From NCBI RefSeq assembly GCF_009760925.1, contig NZ_VRLV01000003.1, positions 558,001 to 622,000 of the forward strand: 64,000 bases of DNA, in the 5' to 3' direction. Of this stretch, positions 41,950-51,718 are shown piece after piece. Positions within the stretch are counted from its first letter, which is position 1. Every line of letters starts with the position of its first letter. Under the pieces are notes generated by a model. It was not told where the DNA came from and made no database searches. It saw only the letters and a program-made list of their open reading frames with translations. This stretch comes from Nonomuraea typhae. Lineage in GTDB: Bacteria > Actinomycetota > Actinomycetes > Streptosporangiales > Streptosporangiaceae. Made by a program: the position numbers and the translations under genes.

Positions 41950-42798
41950 CTAGCGCAGCGGGGCGATGGGGCCGTCGGGGGCGATCATCCGGGCTTCGAG
42001 CATCTGCTCGACGTAGCCGGAGACCTCCTCGTCGGTGAGTCGGCGGAACCCGTCGGCGTCGATCAAGGACACGATGGGCCAGATCTTGCGGGTCACGTCG
42101 GGACCGCCGGTCGCCGAGTCGTCGTCGGCCGCGTCGTAGAGCGCCTGGATGAGCGTTATCGCGGTGTCGTCGGCGCCGGCGCCGTCGCGGTAGAGCTTCT
42201 TGAGCGAGCCGCGGGCGAAGATGGAGCCGGAGCCGATCGCGTCGAAGCGCTCCCGCTCGTACGGCCCGCCGGCCACGTCGTAGCTGAAGATGCGGCCCTC
42301 GTCGTCGTCGGGGTCGTAGGCGGCGAACAACGGCACCACCACCAGGCCCTGCATGGCCATGCCGAGATTGCCGCGGATCATGGTGGCCAGCCGGTTGGCC
42401 TTGCCGTTGACCGACAGCGTGCGGCCTTCCATCTTCTCGTAGTGCTCCAGCTCCACGCGGTAGAGCCGGGCCATCTCGATGCCGGTGCTGGCGGTGCCCG
42501 CGATGCCCATGACGGAGTAGTCGTCGGTGCGGAAGACCTTCTGCACGTCCCGCTGCGAGATCATGTTGCCCGAGGTGGCGCGCCGGTCGCCGGCCATGGC
42601 CACTCCGCCCGCGAACGTGGCCGCCACGATCGTCGTGGCGTGCGGAACCTGGTCGCCGATCGGGGTGGCCAGGATCTCGTCGCGCACCGGCAGCAATTCC
42701 GGCGCGTACGAGCTGACGAACTCGGTGAACGACGAATTCCCTGAGTTCTGGAAAAGCCGATCGACCAAGCCGGCGGGCAGATCCCTGTGCGATGCCAC
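41950..42798 (-). CDS. prcB: Proteasome subunit beta PrcB
   Basis: 282 residues from a GTG at 42798, with GGGAGG upstream. A 54-residue propeptide ends VPHA, and the mature chain begins TTIVAATF, so the catalytic Thr is residue 55; mature Asp17 (GDRRAT) and Lys33 (DVQKVF) complete the active site. The residue before the cleavage point is Ala rather than the common Gly. It forms the proteolytic inner rings of the 20S core. In most genomes pup lies directly upstream; here 12 kb separate them. Confidence 0.97.
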   Translation of the reverse strand: MASHRDLPAGLVDRLFQNSGNSSFTEFVSSYAPELLPVRDEILATPIGDQVPHATTIVAATFAGGVAMAGDRRATSGNMISQRDVQKVFRTDDYSVMGIAGTASTGIEMARLYRVELEHYEKMEGRTLSVNGKANRLATMIRGNLGMAMQGLVVVPLFAAYDPDDDEGRIFSYDVAGGPYERERFDAIGSGSIFARGSLKKLYRDGAGADDTAITLIQALYDAADDDSATGGPDVTRKIWPIVSLIDADGFRRLTDEEVSGYVEQMLEARMIAPDGPIAPLR

Positions 42799-42971
42799 GC
42801 GACTCCCTCCCAAAACGTCAATACCTCTAGGCCAGACCCTACTCATGTTGGGTTGCCCCTTGCACTTCCCACGATCAGCTCAGGGCGAACCGTTCATCAG
42901 ATCGTTTCTTTACGCCCGGGTGCGGTCGTGCGATTGTCGGTATGTCTGCACGTCCGCAAGTGGAGGCCGAC

Positions 42972-44324
42972 ATGCGACCTGTGCTTCTCGGCGCCGCCCT
43001 CCTCCTGGCCCTCGCCGCGTGCGGCACCGGACAGCCGTCGAGCCCCGGCAGCGTGACGCTCACGATCGCGGCCAACGCGATCTCCGGCGGGAAGAACGCG
43101 GAGAGCGCGGACTGGATCAGGAGCTGGGTGATCCCGCAGTTCGAGCAGCGGCATCAGAACGTCAAGGTGCTCTTCCAGCCGAGCGGCGTGGACGACGAGC
43201 AGTACAAGCAGAAGGTCGCCCTCGACCTGAAGGCGAAGCGGGGCGCGGACGTCATCGACGTGGACGGCATCTGGGTGGGCGAGTTCGCGCAGGCCGGCTA
43301 CATCAGGCCGCTGGCGGAGGTCGGCGGCCCGTCGGTGGACGGCTGGGAGGGCTGGTCGCAGATCCCGCAGGCGGTGCAGGGCCTCGGCATCTTCGACGGC
43401 AAGAGGTATGCGCTGCCGCAGGGCACCGACGGCCGGGTGCTGTTCTACAACAAGGAGCTGTTCAGGAAGGCCGGGCTGCCGGAGGCGTGGCAGCCGGTGA
43501 GCTGGCAGGAGATCCTCGACGCCGGGACGAAGCTGAAGGCGGCGGGCGTGCCGGTGCCGATCCAGATCAACGCCGGCAGCGCGATGGGCGAGGCCACGAC
43601 CATGCAGGGCGCGCTGCCGCTGCTGGCCGGGGCCGGCGCCGAGGTGTACTCCGGCGGCAAGTGGGCGGGCGCCTCCACGGCGATGAAGGACGTGCTCGGC
43701 TTCTACCGGCAGGTCTACGCCGAGGGGCTGGGCGATCCGAAGCTGCAGCAGGAGGCCAAGGGACGCGACAAGTCCTTCGCCCGGTTCGCCGAGGGCAAGA
43801 TCGCCATTCTGGCGGAGAGCGACTACTTCTGGCGCTCGGTCGTCGAGCCGAAGGCCGGGGTGGCGCCCATGGCCGCCCGGGACGCGGTCGTCGGGTACGC
43901 CAAGATCCCGGCCAAGCGGCCGGGCGCGGGCATCCGCGGCCAGGACTTCGTCTCCATGTCCGGCGGCGCCGTGCGCGTGCTCAACCCCGCCTCGAAGAGC
44001 CCGGCGCTGGCCTGGCAACTGCTGGCGTTCATGCACTCGGCCGAGGCGACCAAGGCGCAGCTGGCCGGGCAGGTGCGCATCAGCTCCCGGGACGACGTCA
44101 ACGCCGAGGTGCTGACGGCCGACCCGATGCTCAAGTTCGTCGCGGAGGAGGTGCTGCCGATCACCGCCTACCGGCCACCGCTGGCGGTCTATCCGCAGGT
44201 GTCGGCGGCGCTTCAGGAGGCCACCGCGGCGGTGGTGTCGGGCGGGACGCCGGAGCAGGCGGCGACGGGCTACCAGACCAAGCTGGAGCGCCTGGTCGGC
44301 GGCGCGGCCAACATCGCCGGATGA
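42972..44324 (+). CDS. Sugar ABC transporter substrate-binding lipoprotein
   Basis: 450 residues from ATG 42972 with GGAGG nine bases upstream. A lipoprotein signal ends LAAC. The body is a family 1 solute-binding protein: VDVIDVDGIWVGEFAQAGYIRPL-type segment (about 85-125), PQGTDGRVLFYNKELFRKAG and the GEATTMQ region. It binds an oligosaccharide outside the membrane and delivers it to the two permeases that follow; the next start codon overlaps its stop (ATGA). Confidence 0.92.
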   Translation: MRPVLLGAALLLALAACGTGQPSSPGSVTLTIAANAISGGKNAESADWIRSWVIPQFEQRHQNVKVLFQPSGVDDEQYKQKVALDLKAKRGADVIDVDGIWVGEFAQAGYIRPLAEVGGPSVDGWEGWSQIPQAVQGLGIFDGKRYALPQGTDGRVLFYNKELFRKAGLPEAWQPVSWQEILDAGTKLKAAGVPVPIQINAGSAMGEATTMQGALPLLAGAGAEVYSGGKWAGASTAMKDVLGFYRQVYAEGLGDPKLQQEAKGRDKSFARFAEGKIAILAESDYFWRSVVEPKAGVAPMAARDAVVGYAKIPAKRPGAGIRGQDFVSMSGGAVRVLNPASKSPALAWQLLAFMHSAEATKAQLAGQVRISSRDDVNAEVLTADPMLKFVAEEVLPITAYRPPLAVYPQVSAALQEATAAVVSGGTPEQAATGYQTKLERLVGGAANIAG

Positions 44325-45196
44325 GCACAGACGCCGCCGGGCTCGGGCGGGCCAGGGCCACCGCGTTCATGCTGCCCGCGCTCGTGCTCGTCGTGGTCTT
44401 CCTCGTCTTCCCCGCCCTCTGGACGATCTACCTGGGCCTGACCGACTACCGGCTGACCGGCCTCGAGGCGGCCGAGCCGCGGGTGGTCGGCCTGGAGAAC
44501 TACGCGGCGGCGCTGGGCGACCCGCGCTTCCAGACCTCGCTGTGGCTGACGGTCGCCTACGTGGGCGGCTCGGCCGTCGTGGGCCAGGCGGGGCTGGGCT
44601 TCGCGCTCGCCTGGGTGCTGCGCACCCGGACCGGGCCGCTGCGCCGCCTGGTGGAGGGCACGGTGCTGCTGTCGTGGATCCTGCCCTCGACGGTGGTGGG
44701 GTTCCTGTGGTTCGCGCTGCTCGACCGCGACGGCGGCACCCTCAACGCGCTGCTGGGCACGCCCGGGACGGCCTGGCTGCTGGACCACCCGCTGCTGTCG
44801 ATCATCGTCTTCAACACCTGGCGGGGCACGGCGTTCTCGATGATGCTGTACGCGGCGGCGCTGGAGACCGTGCCGCCCTCGCACCTGGAGACCGCCCGCC
44901 TGGCCGGCGCGGGCGTCGTGCAGCAGCTACGGGACGTCGTCTTGCCGCACATCAGGCGGCACGTGCTGACGAACCTGCTGCTGATCAGCCTGTGGACGTT
45001 CAACGACTTCACGCCGTTCGTGCTGACCGGCGGCGGGCCCGAGGGCCGCTCGGAGATCCTGCCGATCTACGTCTACAACGTGGCGCTGCGCGGCGGCGAG
45101 CTCGGCGCGGGCGCGGCCGTCTCCTTCCTCATCCTGCTCATCAACCTCGTCTTCGCCCTGGCCTACCTGCGGCTGCTGCGCGGACGGCCGCGATGA
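44321..45196 (+). CDS. Sugar ABC transporter permease (MalF type)
   Basis: 291 residues, six membrane helices. The N terminus FMLPALVLVVVFLVFPALW and the EAA loop ETARLAGAGVVQQLRDVVLPHI place it in the MalF/UgpA group. It overlaps both the substrate-binding protein gene and the second permease gene by four bases, so translation of the transporter is coupled. Confidence 0.92.
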   Translation: MSTDAAGLGRARATAFMLPALVLVVVFLVFPALWTIYLGLTDYRLTGLEAAEPRVVGLENYAAALGDPRFQTSLWLTVAYVGGSAVVGQAGLGFALAWVLRTRTGPLRRLVEGTVLLSWILPSTVVGFLWFALLDRDGGTLNALLGTPGTAWLLDHPLLSIIVFNTWRGTAFSMMLYAAALETVPPSHLETARLAGAGVVQQLRDVVLPHIRRHVLTNLLLISLWTFNDFTPFVLTGGGPEGRSEILPIYVYNVALRGGELGAGAAVSFLILLINLVFALAYLRLLRGRPR

Positions 45197-46011
45197 TCCG
45201 GCACACCGTCGGCCGCCTGGCCGCCACCGTCTTCATCGCCGTCACGCTGGCGTTGTTCGCGCTGCCGATGCTGTGGCTGGCGTCGGCGCCGTTCGACGCC
45301 TCCCCGACGATCACCACGTCGGTGCCGGAGTTCACGCTGGCCAACTTCGCCGCCATCCTGGACAACCCCTACGCGCTGGGCTCCATCGTCAACTCGATCA
45401 TCCAGGGGGGCGGCGCCGCCGTACTCGTGGTGGTGCTGGCGGCGCTGGCCGCCTACGCGCTGTCGCGGGTGCGGGTGCCCGGCCGCGACGTGCTGCTCTA
45501 CCTGCTCCTGCTGCTGTCGTCGGTGGTGACGGGCACGGCGGCGATGGTCCCGATCTTCGAGCTGGCGACCCGGCTCAACCTCGTCGACACCCATCTGGGC
45601 GTGATCCTGGTCGTCTCGGGCGGGCTGCTCCCGGCGGCGATCTTCATCCTGAAGGACTTCATGGACGCCACGCCGACCTCCTACGAGGAGTCGGCGCGGG
45701 TCTTCGGCGCCTCGCCGCTGCAGATCCTGCGGCACGTCACCATCCCGCTGGTACGGCCCGGCCTGGCGACCATCGCGGTGTGGGCGCTGGCCGGGGTGTG
45801 GGGCGGGTTCCTGTTCCAGTTCATCCTGCTGCGCGATCCGGAGAAGGCGCCGGGCTCGGTGATCCTCTACACCCTCTACACCGAGGGCGGCTCGCCCAGG
45901 CTGGCGCTCATCTCGACGTTCTCGCTGCTGTACTCGCTGCCGGTCGTCGCCATGTACCTGTTCGTCTCCCACCGCTACGGCTTCCGCTTCCACGGAGGGA
46001 TCAAGGCATGA
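45193..46011 (+). CDS. Sugar ABC transporter permease (MalG type)
   Basis: 272 residues, six membrane helices, with the MalG-type EAA loop EESARVFGASPLQILRHVTIPL. With the MalF-type permease it forms the channel. It begins inside the end of the previous gene (ATGA) and overlaps a 23-codon ORF at its own end. Confidence 0.92.
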   Translation: MIRHTVGRLAATVFIAVTLALFALPMLWLASAPFDASPTITTSVPEFTLANFAAILDNPYALGSIVNSIIQGGGAAVLVVVLAALAAYALSRVRVPGRDVLLYLLLLLSSVVTGTAAMVPIFELATRLNLVDTHLGVILVVSGGLLPAAIFILKDFMDATPTSYEESARVFGASPLQILRHVTIPLVRPGLATIAVWALAGVWGGFLFQFILLRDPEKAPGSVILYTLYTEGGSPRLALISTFSLLYSLPVVAMYLFVSHRYGFRFHGGIKA

Positions 46012-46075
46012 CCGAGCCTGTCGAGGTCATCATGAGACGCAGCATCCTGATCACGGCGTCGACGGAGTCGATGCC

Positions 46076-46079
<4 letters not shown>
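46008..46079 (+). CDS. 23-codon ORF coupled between permease and ATPase genes
   Basis: ATG at 46008 overlaps the permease stop (ATGA), and its own TGA at 46077 overlaps the GTG of the ATPase gene (GTGA). It encodes MTEPVEVIMRRSILITASTE and three more residues. It bridges the two genes for ribosomes and may serve as a translational relay rather than a functional peptide. No family recognised. Confidence 0.45.
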
Positions 46080-47119
<1,040 letters not shown>

Positions 47120-47127
47120 CCATCTCC

Positions 47128-47155
47128 GTTACATGTCACGAACATCGCGTAGCAT
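47128..47155 (+). promoter_or_regulatory. Promoter of the MarR gene (likely leaderless)
   Basis: GTTACA at 47128 and TAGCAT at 47150 are spaced by 16 bp, and the GTG start codon at 47163 lies seven bases past the -10 element, where transcription would begin. That is the signature of a leaderless mRNA. Confidence 0.45.
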
Positions 47156-47162
47156 GGCGGGC

Positions 47163-47600
47163 GTGAGCACCGACCAGCACGCCCTCGACGCCTGGACCGC
47201 CTACCACCGCCTGCGCCTGCACGTGGACGCCGAGATCGCCCGCGACCTGGAGCGCGCCTGCGGGCTGTCCATGGCCGACTACGACGTGCTGGAGGCGCTC
47301 GCCGCGCTGGAGGACGGCGAGCACTGCATCCGGGTGCGCGACCTCACCGCGCACCTGCACTGGGCGCACGGCCGCCTGTCGCGCCAGCTCGGCCGGATGG
47401 AGCAGCGCGGCCTCGTCGCCCGCGAGAAGTGCGAGCTCGACGGCCGCGGCGAGGACGTCCTGCTGACCGCCGACGGGCGGCTCGCCCAGCGGGAGGCGGC
47501 CCCGGTCCACCTGGCCGCGATCCGCCGCCACTTCACCGGGGCGCTCACCCCCGAACAGCTCACCACCCTCACCGGCATCGCCCGCCGCCTCGTTCCATAA
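47163..47600 (+). CDS. MarR-family transcriptional regulator
   Basis: 145 residues from GTG 47163; in-frame ATGs at 47133 and 47154 are upstream but lie within the putative promoter. The winged helix (about 35-95, IRVRDLTAHLHWAHGRLSRQLGRMEQRGLVAREK) and DGRGEDVLLTADGR wing are typical. It follows the sugar ABC operon on the same strand, and may regulate it or itself. Ligand unknown. Confidence 0.85.
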   Translation: MSTDQHALDAWTAYHRLRLHVDAEIARDLERACGLSMADYDVLEALAALEDGEHCIRVRDLTAHLHWAHGRLSRQLGRMEQRGLVAREKCELDGRGEDVLLTADGRLAQREAAPVHLAAIRRHFTGALTPEQLTTLTGIARRLVP

Positions 47601-47665
47601 CGATTTGGGGATACCAACCGCGCAACCGCCTGTACGCGGCGTGCGGTGGGGACGACGATGGTCAT

Positions 47666-48094
47666 ATGCGAGCACGCGGCATCGCCCTTGGCTCCCAGGC
47701 CGCCCGGGTGCTGACCCTGCTGCGGGAGTGGCCGGATCTCCAGACCACCCTCCCCTCCTGCAGAGCCGGTGTCGGCGTGGCCGTCGGCAACAACGAGATC
47801 CTGCACCTGCACGCCGGTGACGACGCCGAGCTGTGCCTGACCCGCCCCACCATCTACCGGCTCTATCCCGCGCTGGCCGGAACCAACTGCGTCATCCTGG
47901 GACGCAGCGAGGACTGGATCGGCATCCGCCTCGGCACCGCCCTCGACACCGACCTGCTGCTCAGCCTGCTCAGCGTCGCCATCAAGACGTGCGTCTGCGG
48001 CGAATGCGACCAGACGATCACCCCTTGCTCGGCCGCCGCCTTCAGCGAGGATCCATGGCCCGCTCGGCAGCCCGCCGGCATCGTTCCCGTGTGA
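47666..48094 (+). CDS. Luciferase-family protein (DUF5519-like)
   Basis: 142 residues. The core (about 25-115) has VGVAVGNNEILHLHAGDDAELCLTRPTIYRL and WIGIRLGTALDTDLLLSLLSVAI, which match proteins annotated as luciferase family/DUF5519 in actinomycetes. They are not light-emitting as far as I know. The C-terminal 30 residues contain three Cys (CVCGEC) and overlap the convergent ptsI gene by 53 bp. Function unknown. Confidence 0.7.
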   Translation: MRARGIALGSQAARVLTLLREWPDLQTTLPSCRAGVGVAVGNNEILHLHAGDDAELCLTRPTIYRLYPALAGTNCVILGRSEDWIGIRLGTALDTDLLLSLLSVAIKTCVCGECDQTITPCSAAAFSEDPWPARQPAGIVPV

Positions 48095-49739
48095 GCCCGG
48101 CCAGCGCCTCACGCACCGCCGGCACACACGCCGCCGACATCGACAGACTGCTCACCCCCAGGCCCACCAGCAGCGGCGCCACCGCCGGATCGCCCGCCGC
48201 CTCGCCGCACACCCCGACCGGCTTGCCCGCCGCCAGCCCCGCCCGCGCGCACTCGGCCACCAGCCGCAGCAGCGCGGGCTGACGCGGGTCCAGTAGGTCG
48301 GCCAGGCGCGGATGCTGCCGGTCGGCCGCGAAGGCGTACTGGCCCAGGTCGTTGGTGCCGACGCTGAGGAAGTCCAGGTGTTCCAGCAGCCGGTCGGCCA
48401 CCAGCGCCGCCGCCGGCACCTCGACCATCGCCCCGACCCGCCGCAGCCCCGCGGCCCTGGCCCGCCGCGCGAACGCCGCCGCCTCCTGCCACGTGGCCAC
48501 CATGGGCGCCATCACCCACACCTCGGCCCGCGCCCGCTCGGCGGCGCTCGCGATCGCCGCGAGCTGCTCATCCAGTACTGCCGGCCGTACCCGGTCCACG
48601 CGCAGGCCGCGGATGCCGAGGGCCGGGTTCGGCTCGGCGTCCAGGCCCAGGAACGGCAGCGGCTTGTCGGTGCCGGCGTCCAGGGTGCGCACGACGACCT
48701 TGGGGCAGCGGGCGAACACCTCGGCGTAGGCGGCGTGCTGCTCCCGCGGCGCCGGGGCGGCGTGCCGGTCGAGGAAGAGCAGCTCGGTCCGGAACAGGCC
48801 CACCCCTTCGGCCGAGGTCCAGTCCTCGTCCCGGACGTCGGCGGCGGAGCCGATGTTGAGCAGGAGCGGGACGGCGTGGCCGTCGGCGGTGCGGCCCCTG
48901 CCGCCGCCCGAGCGCAGGCGCTCGCGGTAGGCGTCGTGGCCGCGCCGCAGGGTCTCGGCCTCCTCCTCGCTCAGCCCCGGGGTCACCCGGCCGGCCGTAC
49001 CGTCCACCGCGACCAGCTCGCCGTCGGCCAGCGCCGTCGCGCCCGCGCAGGCCACCACCGCGGGCAGGGCGCGGGCCCTGGCCAGGATGGCCGTGTGGCT
49101 GGTCGGGCCGCCGCGCTCGGTGACGACGGCCAGCACGTCCGGGCCCAGCGTGACGGTGTCGGCCGGGGACAGGTCCTCGGCCACCAGCACGAACGGCCGC
49201 CCCGGCGCCGGGATCCCGGGCATCGGCCGCCCGAGCGCGGCGGCGACGGCGCGGTTGCGCAGGTCGTCCAGGTCGGCGGCACGCTCGGCGAAGTACCCGC
49301 CCAGCTCCGCCAGCGCCGCCCGGTGCCGGGCGAAGGCCCGGTCCAGCGCATGCGCCGCCCACACCGCGGCCCCGGAAACCGGCTCCGGCCCGTCACCCGG
49401 CCCGCCCCGGCCACAGACCACACCGCCGACACCCGGACCATCACCGACGCCCGCGCCGGGGTTTCCGGCGGCCAGGCGTTCGGCCTCCTCGCGCAGCATC
49501 GGGTCGGCGGCCATCATCGCCTGCGCCTCCAGGACCTCGGCCGCCTCCCCCGCCATCAGGGCGGCCCGGCGGCGCAGGTCGGCGGCCACCGCCTCCAGCG
49601 CCGTCACGGCCAGGGCCACCGCTCCGGCCCCGACGGCGAATCCGGGAGGCGGAGGCAGCGCGGGCGGCGCCGCCATGCGGGCGACGGGCCCGGCGACGCG
49701 CCCGGGGCTGACCCCGAGGCCGGTCAGCGGCTCACTCAT
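48042..49739 (-). CDS. ptsI: PTS enzyme I (phosphoenolpyruvate-protein phosphotransferase)
   Basis: 565 residues. The N-terminal HPr-binding and phosphohistidine domain has ERGGPTSHTAILAR with the active His; the C-terminal PEP-binding barrel shows GLFRTELLFLD, RTLDAGTDKPL, GTNDLGQYAFAADRQ and GVCGEAAGDP with the active Cys. A Gly/Pro-rich insert of about 30 residues lies near residue 95. It takes phosphate from PEP and passes it to HPr, whose gene overlaps its start by eight bases. It is last in the PTS operon. Confidence 0.95.
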   Translation of the reverse strand: MSEPLTGLGVSPGRVAGPVARMAAPPALPPPPGFAVGAGAVALAVTALEAVAADLRRRAALMAGEAAEVLEAQAMMAADPMLREEAERLAAGNPGAGVGDGPGVGGVVCGRGGPGDGPEPVSGAAVWAAHALDRAFARHRAALAELGGYFAERAADLDDLRNRAVAAALGRPMPGIPAPGRPFVLVAEDLSPADTVTLGPDVLAVVTERGGPTSHTAILARARALPAVVACAGATALADGELVAVDGTAGRVTPGLSEEEAETLRRGHDAYRERLRSGGGRGRTADGHAVPLLLNIGSAADVRDEDWTSAEGVGLFRTELLFLDRHAAPAPREQHAAYAEVFARCPKVVVRTLDAGTDKPLPFLGLDAEPNPALGIRGLRVDRVRPAVLDEQLAAIASAAERARAEVWVMAPMVATWQEAAAFARRARAAGLRRVGAMVEVPAAALVADRLLEHLDFLSVGTNDLGQYAFAADRQHPRLADLLDPRQPALLRLVAECARAGLAAGKPVGVCGEAAGDPAVAPLLVGLGVSSLSMSAACVPAVREALAGLTRERCRRAAERAMDPR

Positions 49740-49992
49740 CGTCGAGGTCCCGGGCCAGCAGCGCCGCCAGGACCTCCAGGGCCGCCTCGTCGTCGGACGA
49801 CAGCGTCACCACCGTCCCGTGCACCGCCCCCAGCGACAGCACGCCCAGCATGCTGGCGGCCGGCACCTCCTTGCCGCCGGCCACCCGGATCCGCACCGGC
49901 ACCCCGAGCCGGATCGCCTCCTGCACGAACACCTTGGCCGGTCGGGCGTGCAGTCCGGCGCGCGAGGCGACGGCGACGCTGCGCTCAGGCAT
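49732..49992 (-). CDS. ptsH: PTS phosphocarrier HPr
   Basis: 86 residues. AGLHARPA holds the phosphoacceptor His, and AASMLGVLSLGA the regulatory Ser region. It carries phosphate from enzyme I to EIIA. Its start overlaps the end of the dehydrogenase gene and its end overlaps ptsI. Confidence 0.93.
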   Translation of the reverse strand: MPERSVAVASRAGLHARPAKVFVQEAIRLGVPVRIRVAGGKEVPAASMLGVLSLGAVHGTVVTLSSDDEAALEVLAALLARDLDDE

Positions 49993-51004
49993 CGGAGCCC
50001 TCCTCGAGGGTGACCTTGATGGCGGCGCCGCGGGCGACCAGGTCGATGGCGTCCAGGACGCGCTCCAGCGGCAGCCGGTGGGTGATGAGGTCGGCGACGG
50101 GCACCGCCCCGGAGGCGATCAGCTCCAGCGCGGCGGTGTTGTGCGCCGGGGAGGAGCCGTTGGCGCCGACGACGGTCAGCTCCCGGTAGTGGATGAGGTT
50201 GGCGTCGAGGCGGACGATCGGGTCGTCCTTGGGCAGGCCGCCGAACAGGCTGATGCGCCCGCTCCTGGCCGCCATGCGCACGGCCTGCTCCTGGGCGGCG
50301 CCCGAGGCGGCCGCGGTGATCACGACGTCGGCGCCGCGCCCGCCGGTGAGCTTGAGCACCCGCTCGACGGCGTCGGCGTCCACGGCGGCGTCCACCGCGG
50401 CGTCCGGGTGCACGAGGCCGGCGGCCATGGCCAGCCGTTCCGCGTTGACGTCCACGAGGAACACCCGTGCCGCGCCGCGCGCCCGCGCCAGCCGTACGTG
50501 CAGGCAGCCGATGGGACCCGCGCCCATCACCACGACGTCGTCGCCCGCGCCGACGCCCGCCAGGTCCTGCCCGTTGAGGACGCAGGCCAGCGGCTCGGTC
50601 AGCGACGCCTCGGCGAAGGAGACGCCGCCGGGGATGCGGTTGACGCCGCCGACGGCCGGCACCTTGTCCGGGACCGCCATGTACTCGGCGAAACCGCCGT
50701 CGTAGTGGTAGCCCATCGACTCCTGCCGCGGGCAGACGGTCATGCGCCCGCGCCGGCACTCGGCGCAGCGCCCGCACGGGATCGCCGCGATGACCTGCAC
50801 GCGCTCGCCGGTGCCGGCCACCTCGCCGGCGATCTCGTGCCCCATGACCCGCGGCGGCCGCAGGTGGTGGTGGCCGTGCCGGTAGATCTTGTTGTCGGTG
50901 CCGCAGGTCGAGCAGTTGCGCACCCGGATGATCAGGTCACCTTCCGGCATCGGCGCCTCTTCGACCCGGATGTCGCCGGGGGCGTGGAATCGGGCGACTT
51001 TCAC
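49985..51004 (-). CDS. Zinc-dependent alcohol/polyol-phosphate dehydrogenase
   Basis: 339 residues from GTG 51004, which overlaps the EIIA stop (GTGA). Medium-chain dehydrogenase: the catalytic-zinc ligands CSTCGTDN and GHE, four structural Cys (CGRCAECRRGRMTVC) and a Rossmann GAGPIGCLHVRLA. It belongs to the sorbitol/galactitol-phosphate dehydrogenase-like group. In this operon it probably oxidises the imported hexitol phosphate to a ketose phosphate with NAD; the substrate is inferred. Confidence 0.88.
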   Translation of the reverse strand: MKVARFHAPGDIRVEEAPMPEGDLIIRVRNCSTCGTDNKIYRHGHHHLRPPRVMGHEIAGEVAGTGERVQVIAAIPCGRCAECRRGRMTVCPRQESMGYHYDGGFAEYMAVPDKVPAVGGVNRIPGGVSFAEASLTEPLACVLNGQDLAGVGAGDDVVVMGAGPIGCLHVRLARARGAARVFLVDVNAERLAMAAGLVHPDAAVDAAVDADAVERVLKLTGGRGADVVITAAASGAAQEQAVRMAARSGRISLFGGLPKDDPIVRLDANLIHYRELTVVGANGSSPAHNTAALELIASGAVPVADLITHRLPLERVLDAIDLVARGAAIKVTLEEGSDA

Positions 51005-51417
51005 GACAGCTCCTTGAGCACACTCTCGGCGTCCGCGGCCTCGCGCAGGGCGCGGGCCCGGTCCGGGTCCAGCAGAATCTCGGCCAGCTCGGCCAGCAGC
51101 GCCACGTGACCGTCGCCGCGGGCGGCGATGCCGACGCACACGCTGACCCGTTCGCCGTCCCAGTCGAGCCCATCGGGGAAGCGCACGTAGCAGATGGCGT
51201 CGCGCAGCACGTGCTCACGCGACAGCCCGTGCGGGATGGCCACGCCCTCCCCGACGTAGGTGGAGATCGAGCGCTCGCGCTCCAGCATCGCGCCGATGTA
51301 CGGCTCGGCCGCCGCACCCACCTCCACCAGCAGGCGGCCGCAGCGCTCGACGGCCTCCTCCCGGGTGGCCGCGCGCTCGTTCAGCAGCACGGCCCGCGCC
51401 TCGAGCACCTCACGCAC
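51001..51417 (-). CDS. PTS EIIA component (mannitol/fructose type)
   Basis: 138 residues with the PTS EIIA type-2 signature GEGVAIPHGLS, whose His accepts phosphate from HPr. It overlaps the EIIB gene by eight bases and the dehydrogenase gene by four. Confidence 0.93.
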   Translation of the reverse strand: MREVLEARAVLLNERAATREEAVERCGRLLVEVGAAAEPYIGAMLERERSISTYVGEGVAIPHGLSREHVLRDAICYVRFPDGLDWDGERVSVCVGIAARGDGHVALLAELAEILLDPDRARALREAADAESVLKELS

Positions 51418-51718
51418 CGACGACGCCGCCCTTCTTGATGGTGTCCACGAGCCTGGTCACGGCCGGGTCGCCCAGGAAGACCTGGAAGGCGATGACCACC
51501 TTGCCCGGCGCGCCCGCCTGCGCGCGGGCGGCCAGTCCGGCGTGGGTGACGACCACGTCGGCGTCGTCCGGGATCTCGTTGACGGGCGTGTGCGCCACCT
51601 CGACGCCGGCGCCCTTGAGCTGCTTGCGCAGGGTGGTGGCGAGCATGACGCTGCTGCCCATGCCCGCGTCGCAGGCCACGACGACCTTGCGGATGTCCTT
51701 GCTGTCGATGACGGTCAT
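51410..51718 (-). CDS. PTS EIIB component (mannitol type)
   Basis: 102 residues. The phosphoacceptor Cys is in VVVACDAGMGSSVMLATTL, a mannitol-type EIIB motif. It passes phosphate from EIIA to the sugar carried by EIIC. It overlaps EIIC and EIIA genes at both ends. Confidence 0.92.
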   Translation of the reverse strand: MTVIDSKDIRKVVVACDAGMGSSVMLATTLRKQLKGAGVEVAHTPVNEIPDDADVVVTHAGLAARAQAGAPGKVVIAFQVFLGDPAVTRLVDTIKKGGVVGA

